From Ustulina deusta (taxonomy: Eukaryota; Ascomycota; Sordariomycetes; Xylariales; Xylariaceae): 64,000 nucleotides of DNA. Under the pieces are notes generated by a model. That model saw only the letters and a list, made by a program, of their open reading frames with translations. It had not been told where the DNA came from and did not search any database. The translations under genes were made by a program, and so were the position numbers. Shown in pieces: positions 1 through 12,030 of the stretch. How positions within the stretch are numbered: the first letter of the stretch is position 1; each line of letters opens with the position of its first letter. The DNA is taken from contig JAJNNX010000011.1 of assembly GCA_023159155.1 (NCBI GenBank), forward strand, positions 434,001-498,000. Reading direction: 5' to 3'.

Positions 1-3000
1 CCTTTAATTTGTATTCGAGCTCGCGCAGCCTGAGCATCAATGCGTTTTCACCGTGCGAGGAGTGTAGGCGTCCCTGGTCAGCTACCCCTATATTAGAGGA
101 GCTCCGGGTCATGCTACTCGTGCTCCTGCTGGTTGTCGTGTCGAGATGAGTGGTCTTGCTACGGGGAAGCTTGGATTCTCTCCCGTGTGGCCCCGTAGGT
201 ACCAATGGCGAAGGACTTCCTCCCTCGATCAACTCTTCGCCTGAGCCTTGGCTGCTCGCTTTATTCGTCAGGGTTCGTTCAGTATAACCCACGCTTCTGT
301 TGCGAGCATCGTGAGCGCGCTGAAGTGTCGCGTGCTCGATTTTGAGGGTTCGATATGCTGTCTCCAACTGTGCGAGCCTCGTCTGGGCGTCGAAATTTCC
401 GGACGCGATACCAGATCGTACGATGGCCTCAAGCCGCTCGAGCTTTTTTGTGCGTACCTCAAGGTTGTTTTCAAGTATCTGGTACTCTTTCCAAAGCTCG
501 CGCTCGACGGATTTAATGCGAGATTGAAAGTTGCCTAGGAGAGACTCGATCATCTTAATGGCTGCCAGTAGGTTCTTACTAAACCCGGGAAGCATGGTTG
601 ATATGGATTCAAGGGACGGTAGCGCCCGACCGTTGATCAAGCTGTTATTATGTGCCCAGTCAGAACCGCAGAGCGCGGAAAGGCGCGTCCACAATACCAG
701 GAGCAGGTTGTTGCGCTCGGCGAGCTGTTCCTTAAACGTGGCCTCTAACTGGGCTATTTTCTTTTTATCCGATGCTCGAGTAGACTCCAGCTCTATGATG
801 CGCGAATCTTGACTAGTGACTGTCCGTGACACGTGTTGATGGGTGCGTTGGAACGTCTCAAACTGGTTCTTTGTGTTGCGATGAGCCTGGCGTTCCTTGT
901 CCAGCAAATCCCCAAACTTCCGAGATTCGAGGGCGTGGGATTCGAGTAGGCTATCGCGCTGCTTAATAATGTGCTCTTTTTCGAGCAAAGAGCTCTTAGT
1001 GGTATCAAGTTCGCGGACGGTTGTCTCGAGTTCGCGCTGAAGCGTGGCAATAGACTAGCCACGAATTAGCCTTCAATCTTTCAATACAGACACTAGATGG
1101 GAATCTTACTTGCAGTAGACTCGACCGAGTCCCATTCAAGTCTCCTAGAGCCTCTCGCAAGTTATTCTCGAGTTCCATGAGCCTTTCCTTCCACTGTGTC
1201 GCTTCTACTTCTCTGTTGCCAAGGCTCTGCCGGAGGAGCCTAGCCTCCTCTTTAGCCGCGGATGCTTCGCGATTGAGCTCATTCACCATCTGCTGCACAT
1301 CTTCCTTCTCGCGGTTAGCAATCAGCTCGCGTTGTTTGCGTTCATTGGCGAGTCGTTGATCAAGCTCCTTAGCGCGGTCGCGCTCTTCTGCAATTATTTG
1401 TTCAGTGTTAGCTAGCGCGGCTTCAAGGTCGCCGATGCGGATTTTGTCCCCTTCTTGTTCTTCACGCAAGAAGGCTATTTCGCCCTGGCTGTTCTCTTGT
1501 TGTACACTCAGTCGCTGAGCCTTCTCGTTGGATTCTAAGAGTTGAGCCTCAAGATCCTCGAGTTCCTTACCGGAATCCGTCAGTTCTTGCTCGAGCTGCT
1601 CAATTCTCTTCTGTGTCTTCGCCTGTTCATCCTCGAGCCTTATGAGGGACTCAGTCATACGGCGCATCTCCTCCTGAAGGGCTTCGAAATTCTCTGAGCG
1701 ATCTTGAAGATCTAGCTGTAGCCGCTGAATCTCATCGGTCTTCTGGTCAGCTTCTGCCTCTAGTTCGTTCACAAGTCCCTGAGCTTCTTCCTGGAGATCG
1801 GCAAACTTGTTCTCCCACGCGGCCTGATCCTGCAGCGCCTCGTCTCGTTCAGCTTGAATGGCAATAAGATCATTCATCGTATTCTCCAGCTCTTCCTGAA
1901 CAGCGGCAGCATTCTCCTCGGCCTGTCTTTTGCCTTCCATCGCCTCTTCGAAGTCAGCCATGCAGGTCTCGAGCTCTCGCTGAAGTTCTTGGTTCTTAAA
2001 CTTCAGCTCGTTAAATTTATCACGCTGTTCCGCTATCTTGTTTTCTAGCTCTTCTCGGTCTGGGTCTTCCACAGCCATTGTTAAGCGAGATCGCCCACTG
2101 CCTCTCGATATAGGGCGATCATGACCGCCAATGCGTGACGCCGATCGATCTAAAAGGCTATCGAGGGTCGAAGGTGCTGGCCCATTACGACGTTGGGCGA
2201 GTTTGAGGTCCTCAATCTCCTGGTACAGCCTATCTTTCTCGCGATTCCGAGAAGTAAGCATGGAAGTCTGTGCGCCAACCTCCCTGCGCAACTCAGCATT
2301 CTCATGCCGCAGCTTTTCGCTCTCCCGGCGGAGTTCCTCCACTAATGTCGACGACTGGCTGAGAGAGTTAGCTTGGTCGGCCTCCCCTGACAAGCCAGAG
2401 ACTGGGCGCGACCGCGAAGGTGAAGGTTGCCTGGGCTTCCTAGTAATATTATAAATGTTGGTCGTATGATGCAAGCCTCCACCTACAGGTATTGATCCAT
2501 TCATCTCTTGCCTCAATAGGAAAACCTCGTCTCGTAGCTTCCGATTTTCATCGTCAGCTTGTTCGCGGCGTGCCGTTTCTTGTTCCAAGAGGTCTTTCCA
2601 GACGTCCGCTTCTTCCTGTCTTCCCAGTGTCTCCTCTACACGCCCAGTCACCCTGTCCCCCATAGTCTTGACGGTTTCCACCAGCTTTCTCTTCTCTAGT
2701 TCACTTGCCATATTGTCTGACTTGAGTCGTTCAATCTCGCGTACGTATTCTTCAATCCGATCGCGAAGTAGAATGATCTCCTCTTCATTGGCCTGTGCGC
2801 TTGACCCAAAGGTGGGTGTTGCTCTCCCGTCGGACGACATCCCGCTCCGAGCAGTGCTGGGACGGCCTTCATCGTCGTGGTGCCGCTTCTCGAGTTCCTT
2901 CACTCGACGTCTCAGCATTTTGTTGTCCCTCTGTAAGACGGCTAATGTGGTTCTCAACTCGACATTCTCCGAGATCATCTCCTTAATACCCTCTTCGGAG

Positions 3001-4445
3001 AGTTTGTCTAACCGATCAGAAAAGAACATGACCTTAAGCTTGAGGTCAAAATTCTCTTTAGAGAGTCGCTCGATAGTACTAGACTGCTCTTTCAGTGTCA
3101 TGTTCCGCGCGCTCCGCGCAACGGTACTAGGGGCCGGGGTGTAGTCGGAGAGTTTGCGATACGGTTGTAGCGGTGTCGATAAGCCGCCTTTGGTCTGGTA
3201 TTCTTTGGCAAGAGACTCGGGTACTTCGACATTACGCACATGTCGTGCAATGATGGTGTCTGTGGGCGCGTTGAGGGGTTCTCGCTTGGCCCTAGGGGTA
3301 ACCAAATGGTCAGACGGATGTTCATGTACGGGGCTCTCGACTTCTTCCAGGGGTTCGAGCGGGCCAGGTCGTGTAGGATCGAGACTATCGTCAAAGCCGG
3401 AGGCCATGCTCCCCATGCTAATGGAACGAGAGAGGTCGTTGCTGGTACTACGTGTCAAACCAAAGGCAGGGGCGGCGCCTCCCGACTGGAGAGCATAGTC
3501 GGCACTCAGGCCAACAGTAGCATCACCTTCAATGTCGTCGCTGGTGAGGAAAGAGGAGGCAGACGAGCGCTGGCTGGCATTCCTACTGCGCAGATACCGA
3601 GGGCGCTTGGCAATCTTCAGAGCGTTGCCCGGCGTAGCGCCAGCGTCGATGGACAGCCGATTGGCAGCTAGGTCTGAGTTGTTAGGGTTAAGGGTAGGGG
3701 CACCAGTTGAGAAAGACGCATCGTCATAGGCATCCTCTATATTGGAGCTATCCTGGACTGGTGCATCGCCATCCCCATGTTCACTAGGCAGTTTGTGGAC
3801 GGTGGCATCGGTGGCGGCAGAGGCAGCTCTCGACGCTGCACGAGCAGCAACGGCAGCGGTGGGGGATGACAGGTCCCCGAGGGCGGATGTGATGCTGGTT
3901 GCATTGTCGTCGTCGTCGTCGTCGTCGTCGTCGTTCGAGGCGCTGCCAGGGCGGGATTCGGGGAGCAGCACGTCCTCTGGCTGGACTGGAGTAAGATTAG
4001 CTGTAGTCGCCGGCGATGTGGTCACCGCAGCTGTGGGCACGGGGGACTCGCGTGTCGGCCGCTGGTTGGTCTTGCGGGTTTGGGGCGTCGATAGTGGCGG
4101 GATCTGCGAATCGGATTCGTCTCGCCGTTGCGCGGGAGCGACATGGGCAGATGTGGGGGGTCTCTTGGGCGCAGCGTCGAAGAGGTAGGTGTCGTCTATG
4201 CCGGCGTCTGGGCCGGCGGCCCCGATGGTGGGAGAGGCGGGCGGAAGGAAGCTCGACTCGACATCCTGGAGGTGAGCCCTGACATGCTCCTCCTCTGTCA
4301 TGGAATCGACGTGTTGCTCGTCGTCGGGCTCGAGTTTGGTGATTTCGACGAAGCTGCTGTTGTTGGATAGAGGCCCGTCACGGAGCCGATGCTGATGCTC
4401 ATGCTGATCCTGTTGGCCGGCGCCATGGTTCTCGTCTTCTTCCAT
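1..4445 (-). CDS. ApsB/Mto1-like spindle-pole-body and MTOC coiled-coil protein (3' end outside window)
   Basis: A large acidic coiled-coil protein, at least 1460 residues here and still open at base 1. Exon 1 is 4445-1110 and starts at an ATG followed by EEDENHG. A 55-nt intron (1109-1055, GTAAGA...CTAG) is in phase with exon 2, which runs off the left edge. The first ~450 residues are low complexity, with an Asp9 run. A centrosomin N-terminal motif (Cnn_1N) follows at about residues 455-525, including LKEQSSTIERLSKENFDLKL and VMFFSDRLDKL. Long heptad coiled coils fill the rest. The family (Aspergillus ApsB, fission yeast Mto1) recruits gamma-tubulin complexes to spindle pole bodies and septal MTOCs and affects nuclear positioning. 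The Mto2-binding C-terminus would lie outside the window. Family call is good; ortholog-level naming is inference. Confidence 0.85.
3906..3933. repeat. GTC trinucleotide run encoding poly-Asp
   Basis: About nine consecutive GTC units on the plus strand read as a run of nine Asp codons in the disordered N-terminal part of the ApsB/Mto1-like protein. Such runs often vary in length between strains. Confidence 0.9.
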
Positions 4446-5744
4446 GGCGAAATAGCAAACCCACGCACGATGCGACGGGGGACGGTGATGGCGAGTCGGG
4501 GTCGGGGTCCGGTGGCACGGACGATGTCGAAACGAGACGTGCGACCAGGGTCAACGCACTCTTCTTACATGTAGAAGGGATTGGGGATGTGCAGGGCCAG
4601 AAGAGTTCGCCGGGAAACTCAGAAATATATAGTGTAGTAGGTAGTGAGCAAGTCAGAAAGTATCTGCCCAGTATGCACGGGGAACTTGCAGAAGCTGCGG
4701 GATGACAGGAATGTCTACGAACTCTGTGTCAGTGCAGGTGGTGAGGGTGAGGGTGGTGGATGCGGGAGTATCTGAGAGCTGCCAATTGCTTACCCAGTGC
4801 AGCCCAAACCAACAAAGAACCCAGGCCTGGACTGGGATCGCGAATCAGGATTGGGGTCGCAGTGGGAGGCCAGGGCACAAGTAAACAGAGATGTCGGGTG
4901 CAGAGTTCATGATGCACCTAGATTGTATTTTTATTTTTTTTGTTGATGAGTTCGCAGCAAAGGATGCACGATGCTGTAGGTACCCAATAATTGCTATACT
5001 CTTAAGCTCTCGCAAACATGGGAACCCATGTGTCGGTGATGATGGATCCAAACATTACCTAAGATCTGTGCTATAAGGCTCTCTATGATAGGCTAGTGAC
5101 CATAGAGATACAACGGCTTGTAAGACGTGCCACTATCGGCGTTGCTGGGTCACCGGTATCTCACCACTAATCCATCGTGAGCTAGGTACTAAGTAGAAGG
5201 GTCCCCCCCACATGCTTAGGATCTAGGCCCGAACATGTCGACTGATCAGTGTACGGTAGTGGGGTTCTAACATTTACAGCACCTATCATAGATTCATTCC
5301 TCTTATTGTTCTTATCCTTCTTCGGCATCGTGAGCCAGATAGACTATAGGTACTCATAAGTACCTACATATAGTAGCCTTGATGCCTAACTCACCACCTA
5401 GGTTAAGTATCAAGGGAGGGAAGTTAATTGAATGGGTTTGATCAGACAATTCCGTTTGGGTGAGTCAGATAGTGGTAGGTATGCGAAACATCACTGCGTA
5501 AAGGTCTCATCGCTAATACGCGAGATCAGACAAAGGCAGGTACAAACGGACAGGCGGTGAATTTATAGTGCAGCTGGAGTTGTCCCTTACATGGCATGTC
5601 CATCTTCGAGATCATCGACGACAAATACAGATGTATACATTGTAGGTAGTAGGTACTAAGTATGTACACACGGGCCCATTCTGTATTGGTATGTCTAGCT
5701 AGTATCTGATTGTACCCACCTTAGCATTTTGTTCCTTTTGACAT
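4446..5744. other. Intergenic, AT/GC mixed; no gene seen
   Basis: This holds the promoter of the ApsB/Mto1-like gene on its left side and the 3' flank of the NLR gene on its right. Short motifs of the TAGGTACC/GTAGGTACTAAGTA type recur, as they commonly do in ascomycete intergenic DNA. No ORF with family-like content and no RNA gene were found. Confidence 0.6.
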
Positions 5745-8700
5745 CTACCTTCTACTTATACCCACGATCACAGTCCCTCGAGATCGCGGGCCCCGCCGAA
5801 TTGTGCGCGGCGGTAAGGACCGTGGAGGGAGATATAGGCCCGCGGGCTTCTGCTGAGCGGCTTCGTCTCCCTCTGCCTTGGATTTCCGAGAGACCGGAGG
5901 TGCTGGGAATGGGAACACGGAAAGTCTCAGGGTTTTGTGAGGCGAGAACCAACTGTCCCCGGTCGCCATCTTGTTCACCGCCCGGAACACACGCTCGAGC
6001 CTGAAAGACGCCCCAAACTCGGGTTGCAGGAGCGCTTCGGCCGATTTGCATCTTGCCAGAATCGCCGACGCATCTGTCTCGCCCAGGAACGCCGTCCAAC
6101 GCTGCCATAGCCGGCAGTTATTCGACGTGAACATGTTGAATATCGCGTGTTGGGGGAGAAAATAGCGTACGGGCCGCGGCGAGAGCAAGTGGTATAGCAG
6201 GTTGTCCACCGCGTATCGTAAGAATGGGTATGACGACGTGATGAGATTGCGTTGGTCCACGACGTTCCTTCGCCACGCCGGCGACGTTTGCGACGACAGG
6301 ACACTCTGTTTTGGCTCCTGCAAAAGATGCCCGCTCACCAGGGGCGATAGGTCCGACGTGTTCAGGTACATCAGGATCGTACGGAGAAGACTGTAGTGGC
6401 AGAGGTGAACGGCCTCATGATCAGACGGTGCAGTTGTTGCTCGGCCCGAGGACAGCGCAGCGAAGCCTCTGCCGGATAGGAAGAACGATCGAACAGAATC
6501 GTGTATAGGGTAAACATGCTGAAGTCCGAGCGACTGCTGCGCTTTGCTCTCGTTGTCCACCGGTCTTGCCTCGAGGAGACCTCGCGTCCGGGAGCAAAGC
6601 CATTGGTAAAACTGCGAAGGCGTGTCGAATTGCTTCCCTGTCTTTTGTAGTTCTTGCATCGACCAAGGCAACCCGACATCCAATGCAGTCTCTGGGTCGC
6701 AACAGAGGAGAAAACGCGTACGGCCCACTACAACACTCGCGGTCAGTCATTGCCTTCTTAAGCGCGCTTTGTCAGGGTCTCGGGACAACGTGGAACTTCT
6801 AGGGATAGTCCTGGCCCGGAAGGGAGCCTATAACCCCCTGAGTGGTATCAAAACAAGAAGGAATGATGCTGGGATTTGCTTACAACGAACTGCCATCTGT
6901 AAATCATTGAGCATCATAGGCTCTGGCGACAGCATGACCCACCGCATAATAGTCGTAGCATCCGCCATTTCCTTGGGTGGGAGGGTTCCTACGGTCATTT
7001 CATATAGCCCGTACAGATCTGTGGGAAGTCCTCCTAGGATCTCGTCCACGAGGTCCTGCGCTCCGCCGCCATCAATGGCTTCGTTGAGAAGGTTCGTCGC
7101 AAGCTGCGCCCATAAGAAACTACCCCCGGACTTCTCGGCGATCTTCTTCACAACAACAGACCCTCCTCCCAACTCACCTTCAGGCGGGACTGTACTAACC
7201 GTACAATATCTTCGACGTTGTGGTTTTCGAGTTCTAACTGGGTTATATTCGCCGGAACATGGCCGCTAATTGGTCGGCTAGCTAGGCACACGCTAAAACT
7301 TGAGTTCCGTGCCATTTGGCATAGGCAATACAGGAGCTCCCGGATATAAGCATCGTCGCAACTATCTTCAGCATCGACCAAGATAAACGTCCTTCTTGCT
7401 AACGTCCTGGGTCTGTTGATAATGTAATCATCGAGAAAGAACCGAGTTAAGTCGGCATCATTGATGCTATCATCGCACAAGGTGGAAAGTCGTTGGCGAA
7501 GATTTGGGTCTTGTGCAAAGAGTTGAGAGAGAATACAACGGATAGCCGTGACGGGCCGTATATTGCCCAGCTTCGGCTCCGACACAGAGACTTGGTCGGA
7601 ACCCCGGCCCTCCGCGGTACAGTATATAATGGACGTTGTAGCAGATTTCCATTGCTTTTGCATTTGGCACCTGACGTGTCGTAACTGCGTCGACTTTCCC
7701 GAGCCTAGCGCACCTGTCAGCCAGAGTATGTGTTCATTGCTGCCTCCTCGGCGGCGATACCAATCGCAAAATTCCCCTGTGCTGCATATTCCCCTGCATG
7801 TCCCCAGGGGACATCCTGTGGTTGATATCTGAGAGCCGTGGACTCGGTGATTATTAAGTCGCCGCAAGCAGTCTTGTACTGATTAGTTTGCGTATAGGGA
7901 ACGGGGGCAGCATCTTTGCGTACTTATTTCTTCAACGCTGAGCCCTTGACGCTATCATCCCTTATCAGCCATGTGCTCCAACAGATATTCGATGGAGTCG
8001 TGCTACCTTGGACTTTTCATCCTTCACGATACTTTGAAGGACCCTGGACAGTGATTTGAAACCGGTATCATTTGCCGACTTAAACTGACACATTGTCCGG
8101 TGGTCCGCAGCTAAGCTCTCCGCATCTTCTTTCACGTCACCAAGCTTGCTCGACTCAGCCCGGCTATTCTACGCCGATAGGTGAGCTCATTACCAACGGA
8201 CACTGGAAATATGGTGAGGCCCACGATGAACTTATTTGTGTCGCTCTGTCTTTCTTGATACGTCTTAACTGTAAAGTTGAAGTAGTGCCACAACCGAACA
8301 AATGACTCCTGGGCTTCTCCCCACCTAGGATTATTAACACCGCACAAAGCAGAGAGTACCGAGCTCTCTGTTTTAATGCTTACGGACGCCTCCGCCATGG
8401 ACACAGCCGTGTCTACCAGCGGCACTTGCTCCACAGCCCGGTGCGGGCAACCGAAAAAAATGGTCGCCGCCGTAGAGCTTAGAATGTCCTGTTCACTTTC
8501 CGTGCTGCTAGACTCGGCCTCGCGCAGCACCTATACTAATTATCAGTATTTCTGCATGCAATGCTGTATGTGTAAACCCACCTCCTTGACAATGACGCCT
8601 CCAAGGGAATGCGCAATGAAAATTAACGGCCTTTGTTGCACACCACCACCATGTCGAAGGTCTCCAAGCTGTTGGAGGAGGTCATTCACGTGAGCGAAGA

Positions 8701-9186
8701 GGTCGGGCTGGGCAGCGACCGGCATATTCCCACTATGAAGGGTGTGGTACCCCCAAGTGATGATACGGGCCTCCGGACATGTCACAGGCAATAAGTCCCG
8801 AGGCCAGTACACTCGAGAAGGCGCATTCAGCCCGAAATGCCATAAATTCTTCTGCGTGGCCGCGCCCCCTGCAGTCGATCGCTCTGTCTTGTCCGAAGAC
8901 CTCGTTTTTTTGAGTAAGTTTTTCACCGGCTTGTCTCGCGCGGGCGGAATGGCCTTCGCTCGAGGATTAGGTGCTATCCGGTCATCGGACTGCCAACTTC
9001 TCATCGGGTGTCCTCCAAACCCGTGGACGAGGACAATGCTGAAAAGGGACCATAAGTTCGTGAGTCGGTGAAAGTGTCTCGAAACGAAAAGAGAAATACT
9101 TACTCGACAAGCGTGTTGTCGCTCTTTTCCGGCTCGTAGAGGATACGAAGACCGACCGAGGGGATCCTGTCCTGAAGTGGACTCAT
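5745..9186 (-). CDS. NLR/STAND protein: alpha/beta-hydrolase plus NACHT
   Basis: Start ATG at 9186 (MSPLQDRIPSVGLRILYEPE). The first four exons are phase-consistent: 9186-9104, 9038-8582, 8530-8225, then from 8168. The N-terminal domain is a lipase-like alpha/beta hydrolase (VLVHGFGGHPMRSW oxyanion loop; nucleophile elbow FIAHSLGGVIVKE). It ends in the usual fungal NLR stretch LSSTAATIFFGCPHR ... SSKLGD. A NACHT follows near 7850-7200: P-loop GALGSGKST, Walker-B-like FILVDAED, CLASRP. Beyond it are the NACHT-distal conserved strings KSGGSFLWAQL and PIHDSVRSFFL, then a basic tail ending at 5745. No ANK, TPR or WD repeats are visible. Proteins of this build act in fungal non-self recognition and programmed cell death. 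The exon border near 7.9 kb is unresolved. Near 7160 the frame changes with only 32- or 47-nt intron options, so the copy may be frame-damaged. Confidence 0.75.
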
Positions 9187-11385
9187 CGCGGCGAATCATG
9201 GATGATCCCCCTTCCTCTGAACCTCATCTATCTCTGGTACTATCGGACGTGCATGAATGCAATGCCACAATAAATGTTAATGACAATGTCAAAGTAACCC
9301 GGGGCACTCCCAACGTTGGTTATATTCGACCAGCATTAGGCAGCCAGTGCCTGAACAGAGCTGAACTGATCTAGTGTGTGGTATTGTTGGCGGTGGGGGC
9401 AGGGTTGTATGGCATGCTGATACATAGTAGATGCTGCTCCAAACAACGAAAACAGAGCGAACTGTTCGCCTCATTCACTTCCTCGTCCAGCTCTTTCGCC
9501 GGCCCCCAGCAAGAAGTCCGTGCCGTGTCACCATAGCCGATACGGCTGATTTTGCGGCCCGCGCGCAATAAGGATAAGTATAGTCTTGACCAGAACAAAG
9601 CCAGGGATGCATCCTGACGGGCCACAACGAGGACTAGGAGCAATCAATCAACTTCCCATCGATTGGCAAAGCTATAGTGTATTCTACCACGTCGCCTTCT
9701 TTTTTCTTGATTCTACGAGTACAGTGTGCGAGGGCCCAGCACGCGTGCTTTATCCCTCTCTGCCTATTCTCCCGGCTTGCCACATGCTGCGGCTGAAGTA
9801 AGTCTTCTAGATTTGATGTCTTTGCCCAAAACGCCCGCCGCCACGTATCATCCCTCAGAGAACCATAGGCGACTAGGGGACTGAGAGAGGAATGTGCCAC
9901 AAGGTAAACCATCCGTGCCACTTCACCGCCATTGGAGCTACGTAAGGGGTTTTCACAAGACGCGGCCGGAAAGGTGGCCCTTAAAACTCTCTCGCAATGA
10001 TCTACCTACTAGTAACGGTCACACTACAATTGCGAGCCGAGGGATGATCAGTGTTCAATGCGCCAAGAAATAAATAAACAACATTCCCCCAGTTCTTTTA
10101 ACGAAAAGCTCGCTTCGCACTCTTATCGCTAACCTTTTCAGTCTTGATTGATTGACTCACGGGGGTTCAGGATCATACCAGCCTTCGTTTTCTCCATCCC
10201 CATTAATTGGTACCTAGCCGCGCTGTGGAGCGACACGTATGCCAACGCGATCTCGATGCTGCTATGATGGGTGTAATGGCCGTCTGAAAACACATCGCCG
10301 AATTTTTTCTATCTCCGCACTGAGACCAGCAGAACCGAGGGGCTCCGACACGCCGCACAGATGACACCCACCCTCACACTGCTACCTATATAATACCCGG
10401 GATATTCAGCTGCACCTGGATCGTGGAACCACTCGTTCTATGGGAATCTTGGGGTTTGACCCTCCTGCACAGCGCATGGTATGCACCATATCGGTCGCAA
10501 CCGAGTCTGCGGGCGCCGTGCACAGGCGTCTTGTGTAAAGATGGGTCTCATCAAGGCACAGGCAGGTGCACATGCGTTCGCGGCGCGAGAACCCCAGTCA
10601 TCTCCAATGAGTTGTCTCTGCTGACGACATATAAAACACTTTGCCCTTGGTTCGTGGAAAACGATGTCGTGAGTCCAGATGAAACCTCGTATGCAATACT
10701 CGAGCTCGTACAATCGCTTGCCGGTTTCCTGTGCACCACCGCCTGAGCATTGGCGGTCTCATTTATTGGGTTTGGACTCACTCTACTGCGTATTGCCGGT
10801 TTCAAACACGCCCTTTTTACTGTGCACTTGTGCGCTGACGTCACTGGCGAGATTTAATCAAAACCACATGTCAATATTTGCTTTACGCAAACCCTCTGCT
10901 ACCTACTTCAGGTGAGAGCCCTTGCGGGTGCATCATCGACCGATCCTGGTGTCTTCGGATGGATTTGAGTGACTAACCGCTAGCAATATATGCAAACTGA
11001 GAGACATGCCGTTTTAAAGAGAGTACATAGATGGAGACAAGCAGTTATCAACTCGTATTTCTCTTCATTGCTCACGGACTCGTTGTAACACTGAGCGTTC
11101 ACGAATTATATTGTCAAACCTATCCCTTATTTATTCTTCCCATTTGCCTGTTAAGCCCCCGTCTAGAGCCGTGGTTGGTTGGTCCTTTAGGTACTTGGTT
11201 TGTAGGAAACCTCCTCCAGCTCTCCACGTGTCACGATACCACAAACAAAGGGGTAGTCTAGTCTGTAATGGTTTTTGTGAGGTCATTTATGGTTTTTGCC
11301 CCATCATGTTTGTTTTCTCTTCTAGGAAGCTCCCTTAATGATCCTCCATACGCTATCACGTGCTTAGTCATACGATCGAAGCAAG
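9187..11385. other. Gene-poor interval; no supported gene
   Basis: This contains the NLR promoter and several short ORFs on both strands (for example minus 9921-9634 and minus 10713-10438). None has recognisable domains, and their overlaps on opposite strands look like chance. A TATA-like CTATATAATA lies near 10385, but the reading frame after it has no convincing ATG. Confidence 0.4.
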
Positions 11386-11508
11386 TCTCGATTGGTCTAG
11401 TGGTGAGGATACCTGCTTGTCATCAGCATCTTAGTGTTCCCGAAAGTGGAACGCAGGAGCCGTTAAATCAAGCCGCAGGTGGCCGGGGTTCGATTCCCCG
11501 ATCGAGAG
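11386..11508 (+). tRNA. tRNA-Asp (GUC), with a 51-nt intron
   Basis: The 7-bp acceptor stem pairs TCTCGAT (11386-11392) with ATCGAGA (11501-11507), followed by discriminator G. The A box region is TGGTCTAGTGG and the B box GGTTCGATTCC. The anticodon arm pairs CCTGC with GCAGG around loop TTGTCAC, giving anticodon GTC (11419-11421). An intron of 51 nt (11423-11473) interrupts the canonical position 37/38. The spliced RNA would be 72 nt. A T-rich stretch with a T7 run near 11540 can serve as the Pol III terminator. Confidence 0.9.
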
Positions 11509-11721
11509 GTCATTCATTGCGTCCATTTTATATTTATTTAATTTTTTTATCCTGCATCTGAACCTTCCTTGTGTTGGTGGCTCTTGTGCGTGTATTGCGG
11601 AGGGCAATGGAAAACTCTACTTACGCTAGCTCCTACCTAGAACGCAGACAAAGAAAGACTATGTGCATCAGGAACGACTTCTATAGCAAACGATAGGATT
11701 AGTCAGTGACCAAGTTCTATA

Positions 11722-12030
11722 TTAAGGTGGGCGACTGTAAATAGCTGTCCACAATTCATAGAGAGACTACAGCGCCCCTACACTAGGAGATAGGCCGAAC
11801 CTACACTTCCTAGCATAGTCATCACTATATTCTCATGGGAAATCAATTGATCAAGTGTAGGAAATAAGAAATATGAATTCATTCGCAGTCGTAGCTATGT
11901 TGTGCATGTCCCCTTCCAAAAAAAAATGGCATGAAAATCAACGCCCATGGTGTTGATATCCCATACGAGTAAAGCCACCAAGTGGCTCATGCATGTACTA
12001 AACCCCTGTAATCCACTCACACCGCTTCAA
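11722..12030. mobile_element. MITE family M, copy 1 (309 bp)
   Basis: The ends are TTAAGGTGGGCGACTG and, in reverse, TTGAAGCGGTGTGAG, flanked by TA on both sides (11720-11721, 12031-12032). It carries the internal family signature AGGAGATAGGCCGAACCTA. Length, ends and TA duplication match the copies at 35312-35618 and 54995-60114. There is no coding capacity. TA duplication and short TIRs suggest mobilisation by a Tc1/mariner-type transposase. Confidence 0.7.

Noticed and set aside
10423..10844. Opposed ORFs of 90-107 codons
   Set aside because: Mutually overlapping, no recognisable motif, the plus one has no ATG start; likely chance.
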